This document shows positions 25,701 to 31,424 of a stretch of 37,836 nucleotides of DNA, piece by piece. Each line of letters opens with the position of its first letter. The first letter of the stretch is position 1. The position numbers were made by a program, and so were the translations under genes. Below the pieces are notes generated by a model, which saw only the letters and a program-made list of their open reading frames with translations, was not told the DNA's origin and made no database searches. Source of the stretch: Bacteroidia bacterium (GTDB taxonomy: Bacteria > Bacteroidota > Bacteroidia > Bacteroidales > CAJPTX01); assembly GCA_905373665.1 (NCBI GenBank), contig CAJPTV010000004.1:1-37836 (forward strand). The letters are read 5' to 3'.

Positions 25701-25943
25701 CGCCCGAAAATGGCCGAAATAAGACGCTAGTTTTACCTTCTTTTTCTCGCTTTCGTGCCCCTCCTCGTAATACTCTATCTCATACTCCTCGCTCGCGTAG
25801 AGAAACGGACAAACCCTCCCCTTCGCGTCTGCCTGAATCTTGAGCTTGAGTGGACGGGGTTGTTGTTGTGCCCAGACGCCCCCAAGGGCAAAGAGCAGTA
25901 AGAGCGTCCCCCAGACGCAGGTTCGTAAAGCTTGCTTCATCAT
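19689..25943 (-). CDS. Giant BspA-like/InlB-repeat surface protein with T9SS sorting domain
   Basis: This is a 2084-residue secreted protein. A signal peptide (about 1-25, ending GVWAQQ) leads. Two blocks of BspA/DUF285-type repeats lie at roughly 140-250 and 430-570, with units such as MFAGCENFNSDISGWDVS. An Ig-like region follows, with four related ~80-residue repeats (about 929-1262; each with a [FV]xMG or similar turn). Nine divergent InlB B-type repeats of ~80 residues fill about 1262-1995; eight keep a F.MP..DV core followed by (V/A)..FV. The C-terminal ~75 residues are a type A T9SS sorting domain (ALAPNPF ... GLYLLRLSVEG ... VVKE). It is therefore predicted to cross the outer membrane by T9SS and be anchored or released after cleavage. 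BspA repeats mediate adhesion in relatives; adhesin function is inferred. It stands alone, with its own terminator. Confidence 0.88.
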   Translation of the reverse strand: MMKQALRTCVWGTLLLLFALGGVWAQQQPRPLKLKIQADAKGRVCPFLYASEEYEIEYYEEGHESEKKKVKLASYFGHFRAKPYEVYYLTISPEEKIIQFFSNGYRYLFEIQQWGDMKWKTFRGAFQEQEQLSISATDTPDLSLVRDMSNAFFRCVNFNSPNLCLWDVSHVENMSLCFYECRAFDQDLSAWHVENVRDMPSMFYGATSFSHSLAAWGDRVQQVTNGWRMFEGSAFNESLGGWKLKNLKQLHIPTNMSHANYVKTLQEWSKMQDSELARDVRILAFGKSYHGAEEARLKLIADKGWTFEGDYGVLYPPSGTEPFVLEYRVKKASQLVVPVLGQGLTISWKNLEKPSQSGGINHLDVAATKDFYHFEVSEAGTYEVRIAPAGVYAFQWGESGNKEVALTVRQWGSVAWSSVTSMFEDCKDLTIAPDAGIPDLSHITSLKKMFAGCENFNSDISGWDVSRIQEMDKMFRGCAAFDQPLERWDVSSVISLAYTFVGCRTFNQPLNGWGKKMKNLTYATGVFFGCTRFNQPLDQWDVSHVLSFDDLLTDATAFNQDLSSWKPTALEQNQYIGFSGSGLSTENYSKILIAWASLMTTKNVGLQAQEQKYTSAAVSARTKLINDLQWRIWDAGLDSNTPTFAIAQTSVEGVVDRDIEITVIGSQLTNADKTAMTCSNSNIRWRWSDDDLSLVVSAPMNELVTFTIPANSEHGELSASLMLRIYHDATFRVQERNIYLQYGASTEQTLTFDTKKPEDLTEEEKKFSAHVRFANDASAADYLEVTLTPTPTGARVFFKALKPTGKQIYVDLYTCPKSFTTQTISVFLVPEVTSFAFENSSLTLRVGEKRSMGFAAVIGGEKVTSIADFDALGGLNWEVKGEADAVKYYGDGTIEALKETAEVEIEVKTRALVPQQTATLKVRVEAAIPGHKLVIDHSTLADFSYSTEPKDISSLQPGTKVYISILNKPLDLTAKVTGSGARVEEVANGHSYKFVMGTEEATLTFTKTPPPTYELDVNMGNTGLSVEGTAIHALNQLLEGEVVTLKVNNPADKELVVSATGVAITTVTPNKLYKVTMGRQNGVVTFNLKPERKFPFSVDLGTTGLAYKTEPADCTELAYGASVKVMITNPEGKKLVTTLNGTKAELDVLTPNSVYRVTMGTSGAVLKVGFAVEPPSYSVEIDDSALGSGLTVRTDPPSLQKLEEGTKVRIWVYTIPETQQLVATVTEGGILAERTGRTSFSLTIAKTNVKVKLSLEEVPQTPKPKHNVELKSGITGGSVYLSHKNDVEVGTVVTINYQAAPDYKLHALMVYRKDKPTETVTVENGKFVMPDFDVEVNATFVSKKHRIEIGTGITDGTVSTSPSGNVLEGTRVQIAAEPNNPATHRLLENSVRVTPRDPSSSLVVSVAPDLSFTMPEEDVVVSATFVTTGHVEPSYDIEITQDANGTITTSPRGKAKKDEEVIIMMVGNNQDYTPDYASLSVKEKNGAQTSVSIYEQNKFRMPATDVVITGTFVGKTYELTTQAENGILTLSTSRAAKSETITVTHKAATGYKLLEGSLKYYQKTDKTVEVSITGNTFSMPAFDVVVTAQFVSTRHNIVLTTAINGLLKSSPEGHAHEGETVTISGTGATGYTLDMASIVVTKLGDPNTKVTVVNGAFSMPAFDVEVKGEFKKASSLHTVTIVNKTPDGGSITASPDKDVAKGATVTILETHNAGYELDKTKLVVYKKGDEATKVTVNLEALTFVMPDYDVVVEGAFVQLPKHTIEPKVSEYGVISVKPSSAWKGMTVTVEAKPSDETKFQLVPNSIVVTKKGDPNTKVPVTDNTFVMPDFDVVVSAQFEPKSYAVTVKAGIEHGRLTLAAPTAKFDETVTITVKSDEGYHLKPNSLVAYKKDNPSEKVGIFNRSFTMPAFDVEVAAEFVLADNFAVTLTLAAGSGRIEIEGYTTEQLKSVREGTKLTVKATPDPGWKLISLKAGDDDILATKQFTVKGDVTVTAEFAKEKPEAVNEALFAGIALAPNPFGSALRILGNGLTGEYALLNVQGQVLRAGRLDAMETTVITEALPAGLYLLRLSVEGATRTLRVVKE

Positions 25944-25964
25944 GTATGTACGTTGTTTGACTAT

Positions 25965-25983
25965 AAAAAAAGCCCCTCAGGGC
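25965..25983 (-). terminator. Intrinsic terminator after the lytic transglycosylase gene
   Basis: On the minus strand GCCC-TGAG-GGGC forms a short GC stem with a tetraloop and is followed by seven T. It lies 45 bases after the transglycosylase stop and immediately upstream of the giant gene, so the two are separate transcripts. The stem is only 4 bp. Confidence 0.55.
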
Positions 25984-26028
25984 AATCGTGCAAAAAGAGC
26001 ATTGTAGGGAAATAGAAGAGGGAGCGTC

Positions 26029-26952
26029 CTAGCGCGTTAACGGTAAGCGCAGCTGATAGCCCTCGCCCCCCTTCACGGTGAGGCGCGTGGTGCGTAGCCA
26101 TGGGTTCGCACGCCGCAAGAGCTTATAATTGAGCCCCTGTGCTTTAGCAAAGGCGGGAAGATCGAGGGTACTATCCACGTCATAACGACGATAGGCGATA
26201 GGCGCATAACGCTCCTCGGGGCGGAGGGCAAACCCATACCGCTCGGGGTACTCCAGTACCAACTTAAGCGCTAAGATGCGGTAGAAATAGCGCCCTGTCT
26301 CAATGTTGAGATGGAGGTTATAGTACTCGTCCTCTGTTTGGGCAAAGGTCACCCGCATCAGTCCGTTTTGCCCCATATTGTAGGCGGCAGCCGCCATTGA
26401 CCAGCTGCCAAAACGCGCGTAAGCAGCCTTAAGGTAGGCACAAGCGGCACGCGTGGCGCGCTCGAGGTCGTAACGCTGATCGACCTCCTCGTTAATCACC
26501 AGTCCGTACTCCTTACCCGCCGCTTCAAGGAACTGCCAAAGCCCTGCGGCCTTAGAGGGCGAATAGGCTCTTTCGTTGAGTGAGCTCTCGGCCACGGCAA
26601 GGTATTTCAAGTCGGCAGGGACGCCCTCCTCGCCAAGGAGTTGTTCGAGTTCTGGGAAATAGCGCGTACTGCGCTTGAGCATCTGCAAGATTTGGCTATG
26701 CCAATTGGCAGCCACACAGAGTTCGTAATCTAGTGCTTCGCGCACATCTTCATATTCCAACGGGATGCGTTCGCCAGCAAAAAAGAGCTCGTTGGGGATA
26801 TAGGGCTGTCCGACGAACTCGCTACGCGCCGCACGCTCTTCGCTGTGCACTCTAGGTAGAACCGAGAGCACGCCCTCACGCCACACCACAGAGAGGAGTC
26901 CTCCTAACAGGATACCCACAACGCCAAAAGCGATATTCCGTACTACCCGCAT
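26029..26952 (-). CDS. Membrane-anchored lytic transglycosylase (SLT family 1, MltD-like)
   Basis: This 307-residue cell-wall hydrolase cleaves glycan strands to 1,6-anhydro products. An N-terminal hydrophobic anchor is present (about 7-24). The SLT domain begins near 100. Catalytic Glu122 lies in AVAESSLN, followed by SPSKAAGLWQF, RATRAACAYLKA and AAAAYNMGQNG, all classic for the fold. The C-terminal ~50 residues (LPAFAKAQGLNYKLLRRANPWL ...) resemble a degenerate LysM-like tail. Its substrate is periplasmic peptidoglycan. It is a single-gene transcript with a -7 box 20 bases before the ATG and a terminator behind. Confidence 0.9.
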   Translation of the reverse strand: MRVVRNIAFGVVGILLGGLLSVVWREGVLSVLPRVHSEERAARSEFVGQPYIPNELFFAGERIPLEYEDVREALDYELCVAANWHSQILQMLKRSTRYFPELEQLLGEEGVPADLKYLAVAESSLNERAYSPSKAAGLWQFLEAAGKEYGLVINEEVDQRYDLERATRAACAYLKAAYARFGSWSMAAAAYNMGQNGLMRVTFAQTEDEYYNLHLNIETGRYFYRILALKLVLEYPERYGFALRPEERYAPIAYRRYDVDSTLDLPAFAKAQGLNYKLLRRANPWLRTTRLTVKGGEGYQLRLPLTR

Positions 26953-26971
26953 TCCTTGTTCCTTCGTTGAG

Positions 26972-26979
26972 TAAAGGTA
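26972..26979 (-). promoter_or_regulatory. -7 box for the lytic transglycosylase gene
   Basis: On the minus strand this reads TACCTTTA, one mismatch from TAnnTTTG, with the ATG 19 bases downstream. It is preceded by an A-tract but no TTG is seen at the usual distance. Confidence 0.45.
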
Positions 26980-27121
26980 GTATTTTTTGGGCTAAGGGGA
27001 GCGCTAGGGAGCTTTGTTGTAAGGGTAATGCGGTACTACCTTCCATCAACCCCCGCCTATCCAACGAGAGAACCGCTCCTTAGGACCAAAAGAGCGAGGG
27101 GGCTGTCATTATGCATGGGAA

Positions 27122-28159
27122 TTAGGGTTCTAGGAAAGCTTCTAGTTTTTTTGCAATTTCTTCAGATGTAGGGAGTAACTCGCGATAGGCTTCGGGGAGC
27201 TCTTGTGAAAGGCTATAAGTTGCGACTCCGATAGGAACCGAGGTCGTTTTTAGAGCATACTCCACAATGGTCCGATTCTTCGACTTGCAGATAATGATGC
27301 CTATTGCAGGGTTCTCATCAGGCAACCGCACGGTATCATTCAGTACATTGAGGTAAAATTCCATTTTCCCCTTATACTCAGGCATAAATTCACCTATCTT
27401 CAATTCAATCGCAATCATGGAGCGTAGACGACGGTTGTAAAGCAGGAGGTCTATGAAATACTCTCGCCCCTCTATCTCGATGCGATATTGGTTGCCAATA
27501 AAGGAGAAGTCTGAACCAAATTCCATGAGAAAGGCGCGTATGTTCTTGATTATCGCTTGCTCTAGTTCATACTCAGAGTGTTCGTTCCCTAGCCCGACAA
27601 AGTCTAATGTATATTCGTCCTTGAGGGCTAAGAGAGCCTGTTTCTTTATCGACTCGGGTAACGTCTCGTCAAAGTTGCTTTGCCCGAGCAAGAACTTCTC
27701 ATAAGTATTGAGCTCTATTTTGTTGATAAGCACGTCTTTTGTCCAACCGTATTTTTTCGTGGCAAGGATATAAAACTGTCGTTTTTGTGTCTCTTTACAC
27801 TTGGTGAGAATGACGATGTGTTTCGACCAACTAATTTCTCCAACTAATGGTTGGAGAATTATATCCGATTGATATTCTGTATAAAAGCGCGCCATGTCCC
27901 AAAGATTGGATACACTGAAACCTCTAATTCCAGGGAACTCGGCTTGGATATCGCGCGAGAGGTTTTCTACGACAGACTTTCCCCATCCGAGCATTGTTTG
28001 CTTTTCGGAGATTTGTCGCCCAATTTCCCAGTAGAGAGCGATCATTTCGTTGTTAATCGCCTTTAGCGTCTTGTACTGTGCTTCGCGGATCGTTGTTGTA
28101 ATGTTTTCTTTAAAAGAAACGTACTGTGCCGATGGCGGAAGTACACTAGGGTCGTTCAT
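27122..28159 (-). CDS. DUF1016/YhcG-type PD-(D/E)XK nuclease-domain protein, copy 1
   Basis: This 345-residue protein has an N-terminal DUF1016_N helical region (about 15-160; YWEIGRQI, GWGKSVVENLSRD, FPGIRGFSVSNLW) and a C-terminal PD-(D/E)XK domain. Asp237 (EYFIDLLLYN) and Glu252-x-Lys254 (IAIELKIGEF) are intact, but the usual motif-IV Gln before xxFYL is replaced (KGKMEFYL). YhcG family members are often near restriction loci or mobile DNA; their substrate is not established. No restriction subunit is adjacent. It is divergently oriented to a second DUF1016 gene and has its own -7 box. The 169 bases behind it (26953-27121) show no clear terminator. Confidence 0.85.
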   Translation of the reverse strand: MNDPSVLPPSAQYVSFKENITTTIREAQYKTLKAINNEMIALYWEIGRQISEKQTMLGWGKSVVENLSRDIQAEFPGIRGFSVSNLWDMARFYTEYQSDIILQPLVGEISWSKHIVILTKCKETQKRQFYILATKKYGWTKDVLINKIELNTYEKFLLGQSNFDETLPESIKKQALLALKDEYTLDFVGLGNEHSEYELEQAIIKNIRAFLMEFGSDFSFIGNQYRIEIEGREYFIDLLLYNRRLRSMIAIELKIGEFMPEYKGKMEFYLNVLNDTVRLPDENPAIGIIICKSKNRTIVEYALKTTSVPIGVATYSLSQELPEAYRELLPTSEEIAKKLEAFLEP

Positions 28160-28188
28160 TGTTATGCAGGGTTACAAGATAAGGTGCT

Positions 28189-28196
28189 CAAAGTTA
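28189..28196 (-). promoter_or_regulatory. -7 box for DUF1016 copy 1
   Basis: On the minus strand TAACTTTG matches TAnnTTTG exactly, 29 bases before the ATG. A TTG lies 16 bases upstream (28215-28213), slightly closer than the usual 19-21. Confidence 0.55.
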
Positions 28197-28247
28197 CCGA
28201 ATCTTAGTAGGACAAGATTTGTTTCTACTCACGTAGCCCCCCTTTAG

Positions 28248-28309
28248 TAGCGAACCGCCCTTTTTTCCTACCTTTGCTGGTAACCAAGAAAAGCATCGCG
28301 AATATGGCA
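28248..28309 (+). repeat. 62-bp direct repeat, left copy (duplicate of yifB promoter and start)
   Basis: This is identical over 62 bases to 29780-29841. It contains TACCTTTG (28269-28276) and ends in ATGGCA, the first two codons of yifB. Sequence identity stops abruptly on both sides. It brackets, with the right copy, the plus-strand DUF1016 gene. Confidence 0.95.
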
Positions 28310-28339
28310 TTGATCGACACTAGTGCGAATAACGATTAG
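28304..28339 (+). pseudogene. Truncated yifB-like start (11 codons) behind the left repeat
   Basis: The duplicated start codon opens an 11-codon frame, MALIDTSANND, then a stop. Its first six residues follow the pattern of the real yifB start (MALVKT): identical at positions 1-3 and 6, and Ile for Val at 4. The bases past codon 2 differ. It is either a remnant of a diverged yifB allele or chance similarity. Confidence 0.4.
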
Positions 28340-28546
28340 GATGTTATTACATCGGCGATTTTTGTAGATAGCCGCAATAATCCTTCATGAAAGGGGAGCG
28401 ATTACGAGTGTGGCGTGATCTGAGGTAGATGCCATCTAGATACGAGACTGACACAGTCTTGATTTTACATACGAGTCGGGGGTAAAAACTCTACAAGAGA
28501 TGAGTATCGTTCCCTAGTGTAATGTTCGTAGTGAGGCTATAAGCAA

Positions 28547-29719
28547 ATGATAAGCTGGGGTAGAATGGAACAGCATATTATCGTTAGTCAAGAACAACAA
28601 TTCAATGAGGTTGTTAGCATTATTCAACAACACCGAACCAAGGCTTCACAAACCGTCAATGAGGAAATGTTACTCACGGCTTGGCATATTGGCGGATATG
28701 TATCAAGCAAACTGAAAAGTAAGGAATGGGGAAGTAAGGTTGTGAGCCAGCTCTCAGAGTTTATTCGTTCACACTATCCAGAAATAAAAGGTTATAGCCG
28801 GAGCAGTATCTACAACATGGTGATGCTTTATGATGAATATTCTTCACTCTCTTTTCAAACTACTGTACAGAAATACCTTCGCCAAGAATTTGTCCAGCCA
28901 ATGGTTGGACAATTAAAAGGGCTTCCTAAGAAACAGATAGATGAGGGGCTAGAGATGCTGTCTGTAATAGAACAGTCATTGGTCACACAATTACCCAAAA
29001 TATTAACATATACCACGCTAACCAATCTGATAGAGATTACCTCTCGTTGCTCGAGTGATGAGGAGCGTCTATTCTATATTCTTTATGCTCATAAGGAACA
29101 TCTGGCAAAAAGAGAATTACAACGTTGTATTTCCAATCAGACCTATACAACGTTGTTAGGCAATAAAAAGAGTCTGTCTAAGGGGATGTTAATCGCTTAT
29201 CCTGATGCGCCCCTAGTTTTCAAAGATACTCTGTTTGTTGATTTTCTTGGTCTTCCAAAAAGGTATAGCGAAACAAGGTTGAGAAAAGGTCTGATCGAGC
29301 ACATGAAGCAGTTTATTCTTGAATTGGGTAAAGACTTTATCTTCATGGAACAAGAATATAACCTTAGTGTAGGGGCTTCTACCTTCAAAGCAGACTTACT
29401 TTTTTATCATCGAGGTTTACAGGCGCTTGTTGCCGTAGAACTAAAAAGAACAAAGTTTCACCCACGAGATCTTGGACAATTGGAGTTTTATCTTGAAGCC
29501 CTTGATCGTAATATTAAGCGAAGCAATGAAAATCCATCGATTGGCATCTTACTTTGCCCAGAGGCAGACAGGATGGTGGTAGAATATGCTATGAGTAGGA
29601 GTCTGAGCCCAACAATGATAGCAGAGTACAAGCGTGTTCTTATTCCACAAGAGGTTATGCAACAACAACTTAATGAATATTGTAACCTCTTCTTGGAAGA
29701 TAAAAACAAGGCAGAATAG
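28547..29719 (+). CDS. DUF1016/YhcG-type PD-(D/E)XK nuclease-domain protein, copy 2, in a repeat-bounded cassette
   Basis: This 390-residue protein is distantly related to the divergent neighbour. The N-terminal DUF1016_N region includes TAWHIGGYVSSKL and YPEIKGYSRSSIYNMV. The C-terminal nuclease domain has Asp283 (KADLLFYHRG), Glu298-x-Lys300 (VAVELKRTKF) and Gln311 (GQLEFYL), a complete D-ExK-Q set, unlike copy 1. An in-frame ATG at 28565 is an alternative start. The gene is clearly more A/T-rich than yifB and the glycogen gene. It is the only gene between two perfect 62-bp direct repeats, which suggests it arrived as a cassette. No integrase or transposase accompanies it. Confidence 0.85.
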   Translation: MISWGRMEQHIIVSQEQQFNEVVSIIQQHRTKASQTVNEEMLLTAWHIGGYVSSKLKSKEWGSKVVSQLSEFIRSHYPEIKGYSRSSIYNMVMLYDEYSSLSFQTTVQKYLRQEFVQPMVGQLKGLPKKQIDEGLEMLSVIEQSLVTQLPKILTYTTLTNLIEITSRCSSDEERLFYILYAHKEHLAKRELQRCISNQTYTTLLGNKKSLSKGMLIAYPDAPLVFKDTLFVDFLGLPKRYSETRLRKGLIEHMKQFILELGKDFIFMEQEYNLSVGASTFKADLLFYHRGLQALVAVELKRTKFHPRDLGQLEFYLEALDRNIKRSNENPSIGILLCPEADRMVVEYAMSRSLSPTMIAEYKRVLIPQEVMQQQLNEYCNLFLEDKNKAE

Positions 29720-29779
29720 CACTAGCAGGCAACAATAGACACAAAGAATTTACTCTAAAAATCTTACTATCTCTTACTC

Positions 29780-29841
29780 TAGCGAACCGCCCTTTTTTCC
29801 TACCTTTGCTGGTAACCAAGAAAAGCATCGCGAATATGGCA
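29780..29841 (+). repeat. 62-bp direct repeat, right copy (functional yifB promoter/start)
   Basis: This is identical to 28248-28309. It carries TACCTTTG at 29801-29808, 27 bases before the yifB ATG, and runs into the second codon of yifB. Because the repeat contains promoter and start, loss of the DNA between the copies would leave yifB intact. Confidence 0.95.
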
Positions 29842-31380
29842 CTAGTGAAGACCTTTGGGAGCGCCGTACATGGCATCAATGCGCAAACCATCGTCATAGA
29901 GGTGGTCACCACTCAAGGCTTAAGACTCACCCTCGTCGGTCTTCCAGACAATGCCGTAAAGGAGTCGGAACATCGCATCCGCGCCGCCTTCACCTCGTGC
30001 GGCTACCCCTTCCCGCGCCGCGCTATCGTCATCAATATGGCGCCCGCAGACTTGCGTAAAGAGGGCTCGGCATACGACCTCCCATTGGCGCTGGGGATAT
30101 TGGCAGCCTCTGACCAAATCCCCGAGGCGCAACTCGGCGACTACATCATCATGGGCGAGCTCTCGCTCGACGGCAAGTTACAACCCATCCGCGGCGTATT
30201 GCCCATGGCTATCGGGGCGCACGAGGCGGGCTTTAAGGGGCTTATCGTGCCTGCACAGAATGCTGCTGAGGCTGCCGTCGTCGAGGGGCTAGAAGTCTAC
30301 GCTGCCGAGGATCTCAACCAAGTGGTAGATTTCTTCCTTGGTAACGCAGCGGCGATCCCACGCGTGGTGCGCGACATCCGCGAAGACTTTGAACGGGCGG
30401 GAGCGAACCTAGACCTTGACTTTTCCGACGTGCGAGGGCAGGAGTATGCCAAACGTGCCCTTGAGATTGCAGCAGCAGGGGGGCATAACCTCATCATGAT
30501 TGGCCCTCCGGGGGCAGGAAAGACCATGTTGGCAAAACTCTTGCCGAGCATCTTGCCGCCGCTTACATTACAGGAAGCCCTCGAAACAACGAAGATACAC
30601 TCGGTCGTAGGGCTCATCCCCTCGGGGATGGGGCTGGTGACCGAGCGCCCTTTCCGTAGCCCACACCACACCATTAGCGACGTCGCCCTTGTGGGCGGAG
30701 GACAGAACCCACAACCCGGGGAAATCTCCTTGGCTCACAACGGGGTATTGTTCCTAGACGAGCTCCCCGAGTTCCGCAAACAGGTGCTGGAGGTGATGCG
30801 CCAACCCCTTGAGGAGCGAAAGATCCTCCTCTCGCGTGCACGGGGGAGTGCGGAGTATCCCGCCTCGTTTATGCTCGTCGCCTCGATGAACCCGTGTCCC
30901 TGTGGCTATTACAACCATCCCTCCAAGGAGTGTGTTTGTACCCCAGCTATGGTGCAAAAATATAAGCACCGCATCTCAGGGCCGCTGCTCGACCGTATCG
31001 ACCTGCAGGTAGAGGTCGTCCCCGTCCCCTTTGAGAAGCTTTCGCAAAAGGTGAAGGCGAAGACGAGTGCTTCCATTCGCGAACGCGTGATGGCAGCGCG
31101 CGAGCGCCAAGCTGCACGTTTTGCGGGCGAGAGAATCTATTGCAATGCGCAGATGGGCAACCAGCTTCAAGACCGTTACTGCCAACTCTCGCAAGAGTGT
31201 AGCGACCTGCTCGGAGCTGCCGTGAATCGGATGTCACTTTCTGGCCGTGCGCACCGTATCATACTCAAAGTTGCGCGCACCATTGCCGACCTTGAGGGAG
31301 AGGAGCATATTCTCCCATCGCATATTGCCGAAGCCGTGCAATATCGCTCTTTTGATAAAGAGACTTGGGGTGCGAACTAG
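29836..31380 (+). CDS. yifB: YifB-family Mg-chelatase-like / ComM-like AAA+ ATPase
   Basis: This 514-residue AAA+ protein is homologous to ComM, a helicase that promotes branch migration in transformation in some bacteria. An N-terminal Lon-protease-like (ChlI) domain covers about 20-140. Walker A GPPGAGKT is near 223-230, and Walker B FLDELPEF with MRQPLE follows. A Cys cluster (NPCPCGYY...CVC) and the C-terminal Mg_chelatase_C domain complete it. The frame opens upstream from a TTG, but the ATG at 29836 is preferred since homology starts there and the -7 box lies just upstream. It is next to the duplicated start region. Confidence 0.93.
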   Translation: MALVKTFGSAVHGINAQTIVIEVVTTQGLRLTLVGLPDNAVKESEHRIRAAFTSCGYPFPRRAIVINMAPADLRKEGSAYDLPLALGILAASDQIPEAQLGDYIIMGELSLDGKLQPIRGVLPMAIGAHEAGFKGLIVPAQNAAEAAVVEGLEVYAAEDLNQVVDFFLGNAAAIPRVVRDIREDFERAGANLDLDFSDVRGQEYAKRALEIAAAGGHNLIMIGPPGAGKTMLAKLLPSILPPLTLQEALETTKIHSVVGLIPSGMGLVTERPFRSPHHTISDVALVGGGQNPQPGEISLAHNGVLFLDELPEFRKQVLEVMRQPLEERKILLSRARGSAEYPASFMLVASMNPCPCGYYNHPSKECVCTPAMVQKYKHRISGPLLDRIDLQVEVVPVPFEKLSQKVKAKTSASIRERVMAARERQAARFAGERIYCNAQMGNQLQDRYCQLSQECSDLLGAAVNRMSLSGRAHRIILKVARTIADLEGEEHILPSHIAEAVQYRSFDKETWGAN

Positions 31381-31424
31381 TGCGCCCCGTCTTTCGTGTC
31401 TCACATACGTAACATACTACCAAG

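Larger units (their letters stand above)
28160..28546. other. 387-base gene-free region between two divergent DUF1016 genes
   Basis: This holds, from left to right, the promoter of the minus-strand DUF1016 gene, a 62-bp duplicate of the yifB promoter/start (28248-28309), a short broken frame, and an A/T-rich stretch with a 6-bp hairpin (AGACTG/CAGTCT, 28445-28459). No open frame of useful length, RNA gene or consensus -7 box for the plus-strand gene is visible in 28340-28546. Confidence 0.7.
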
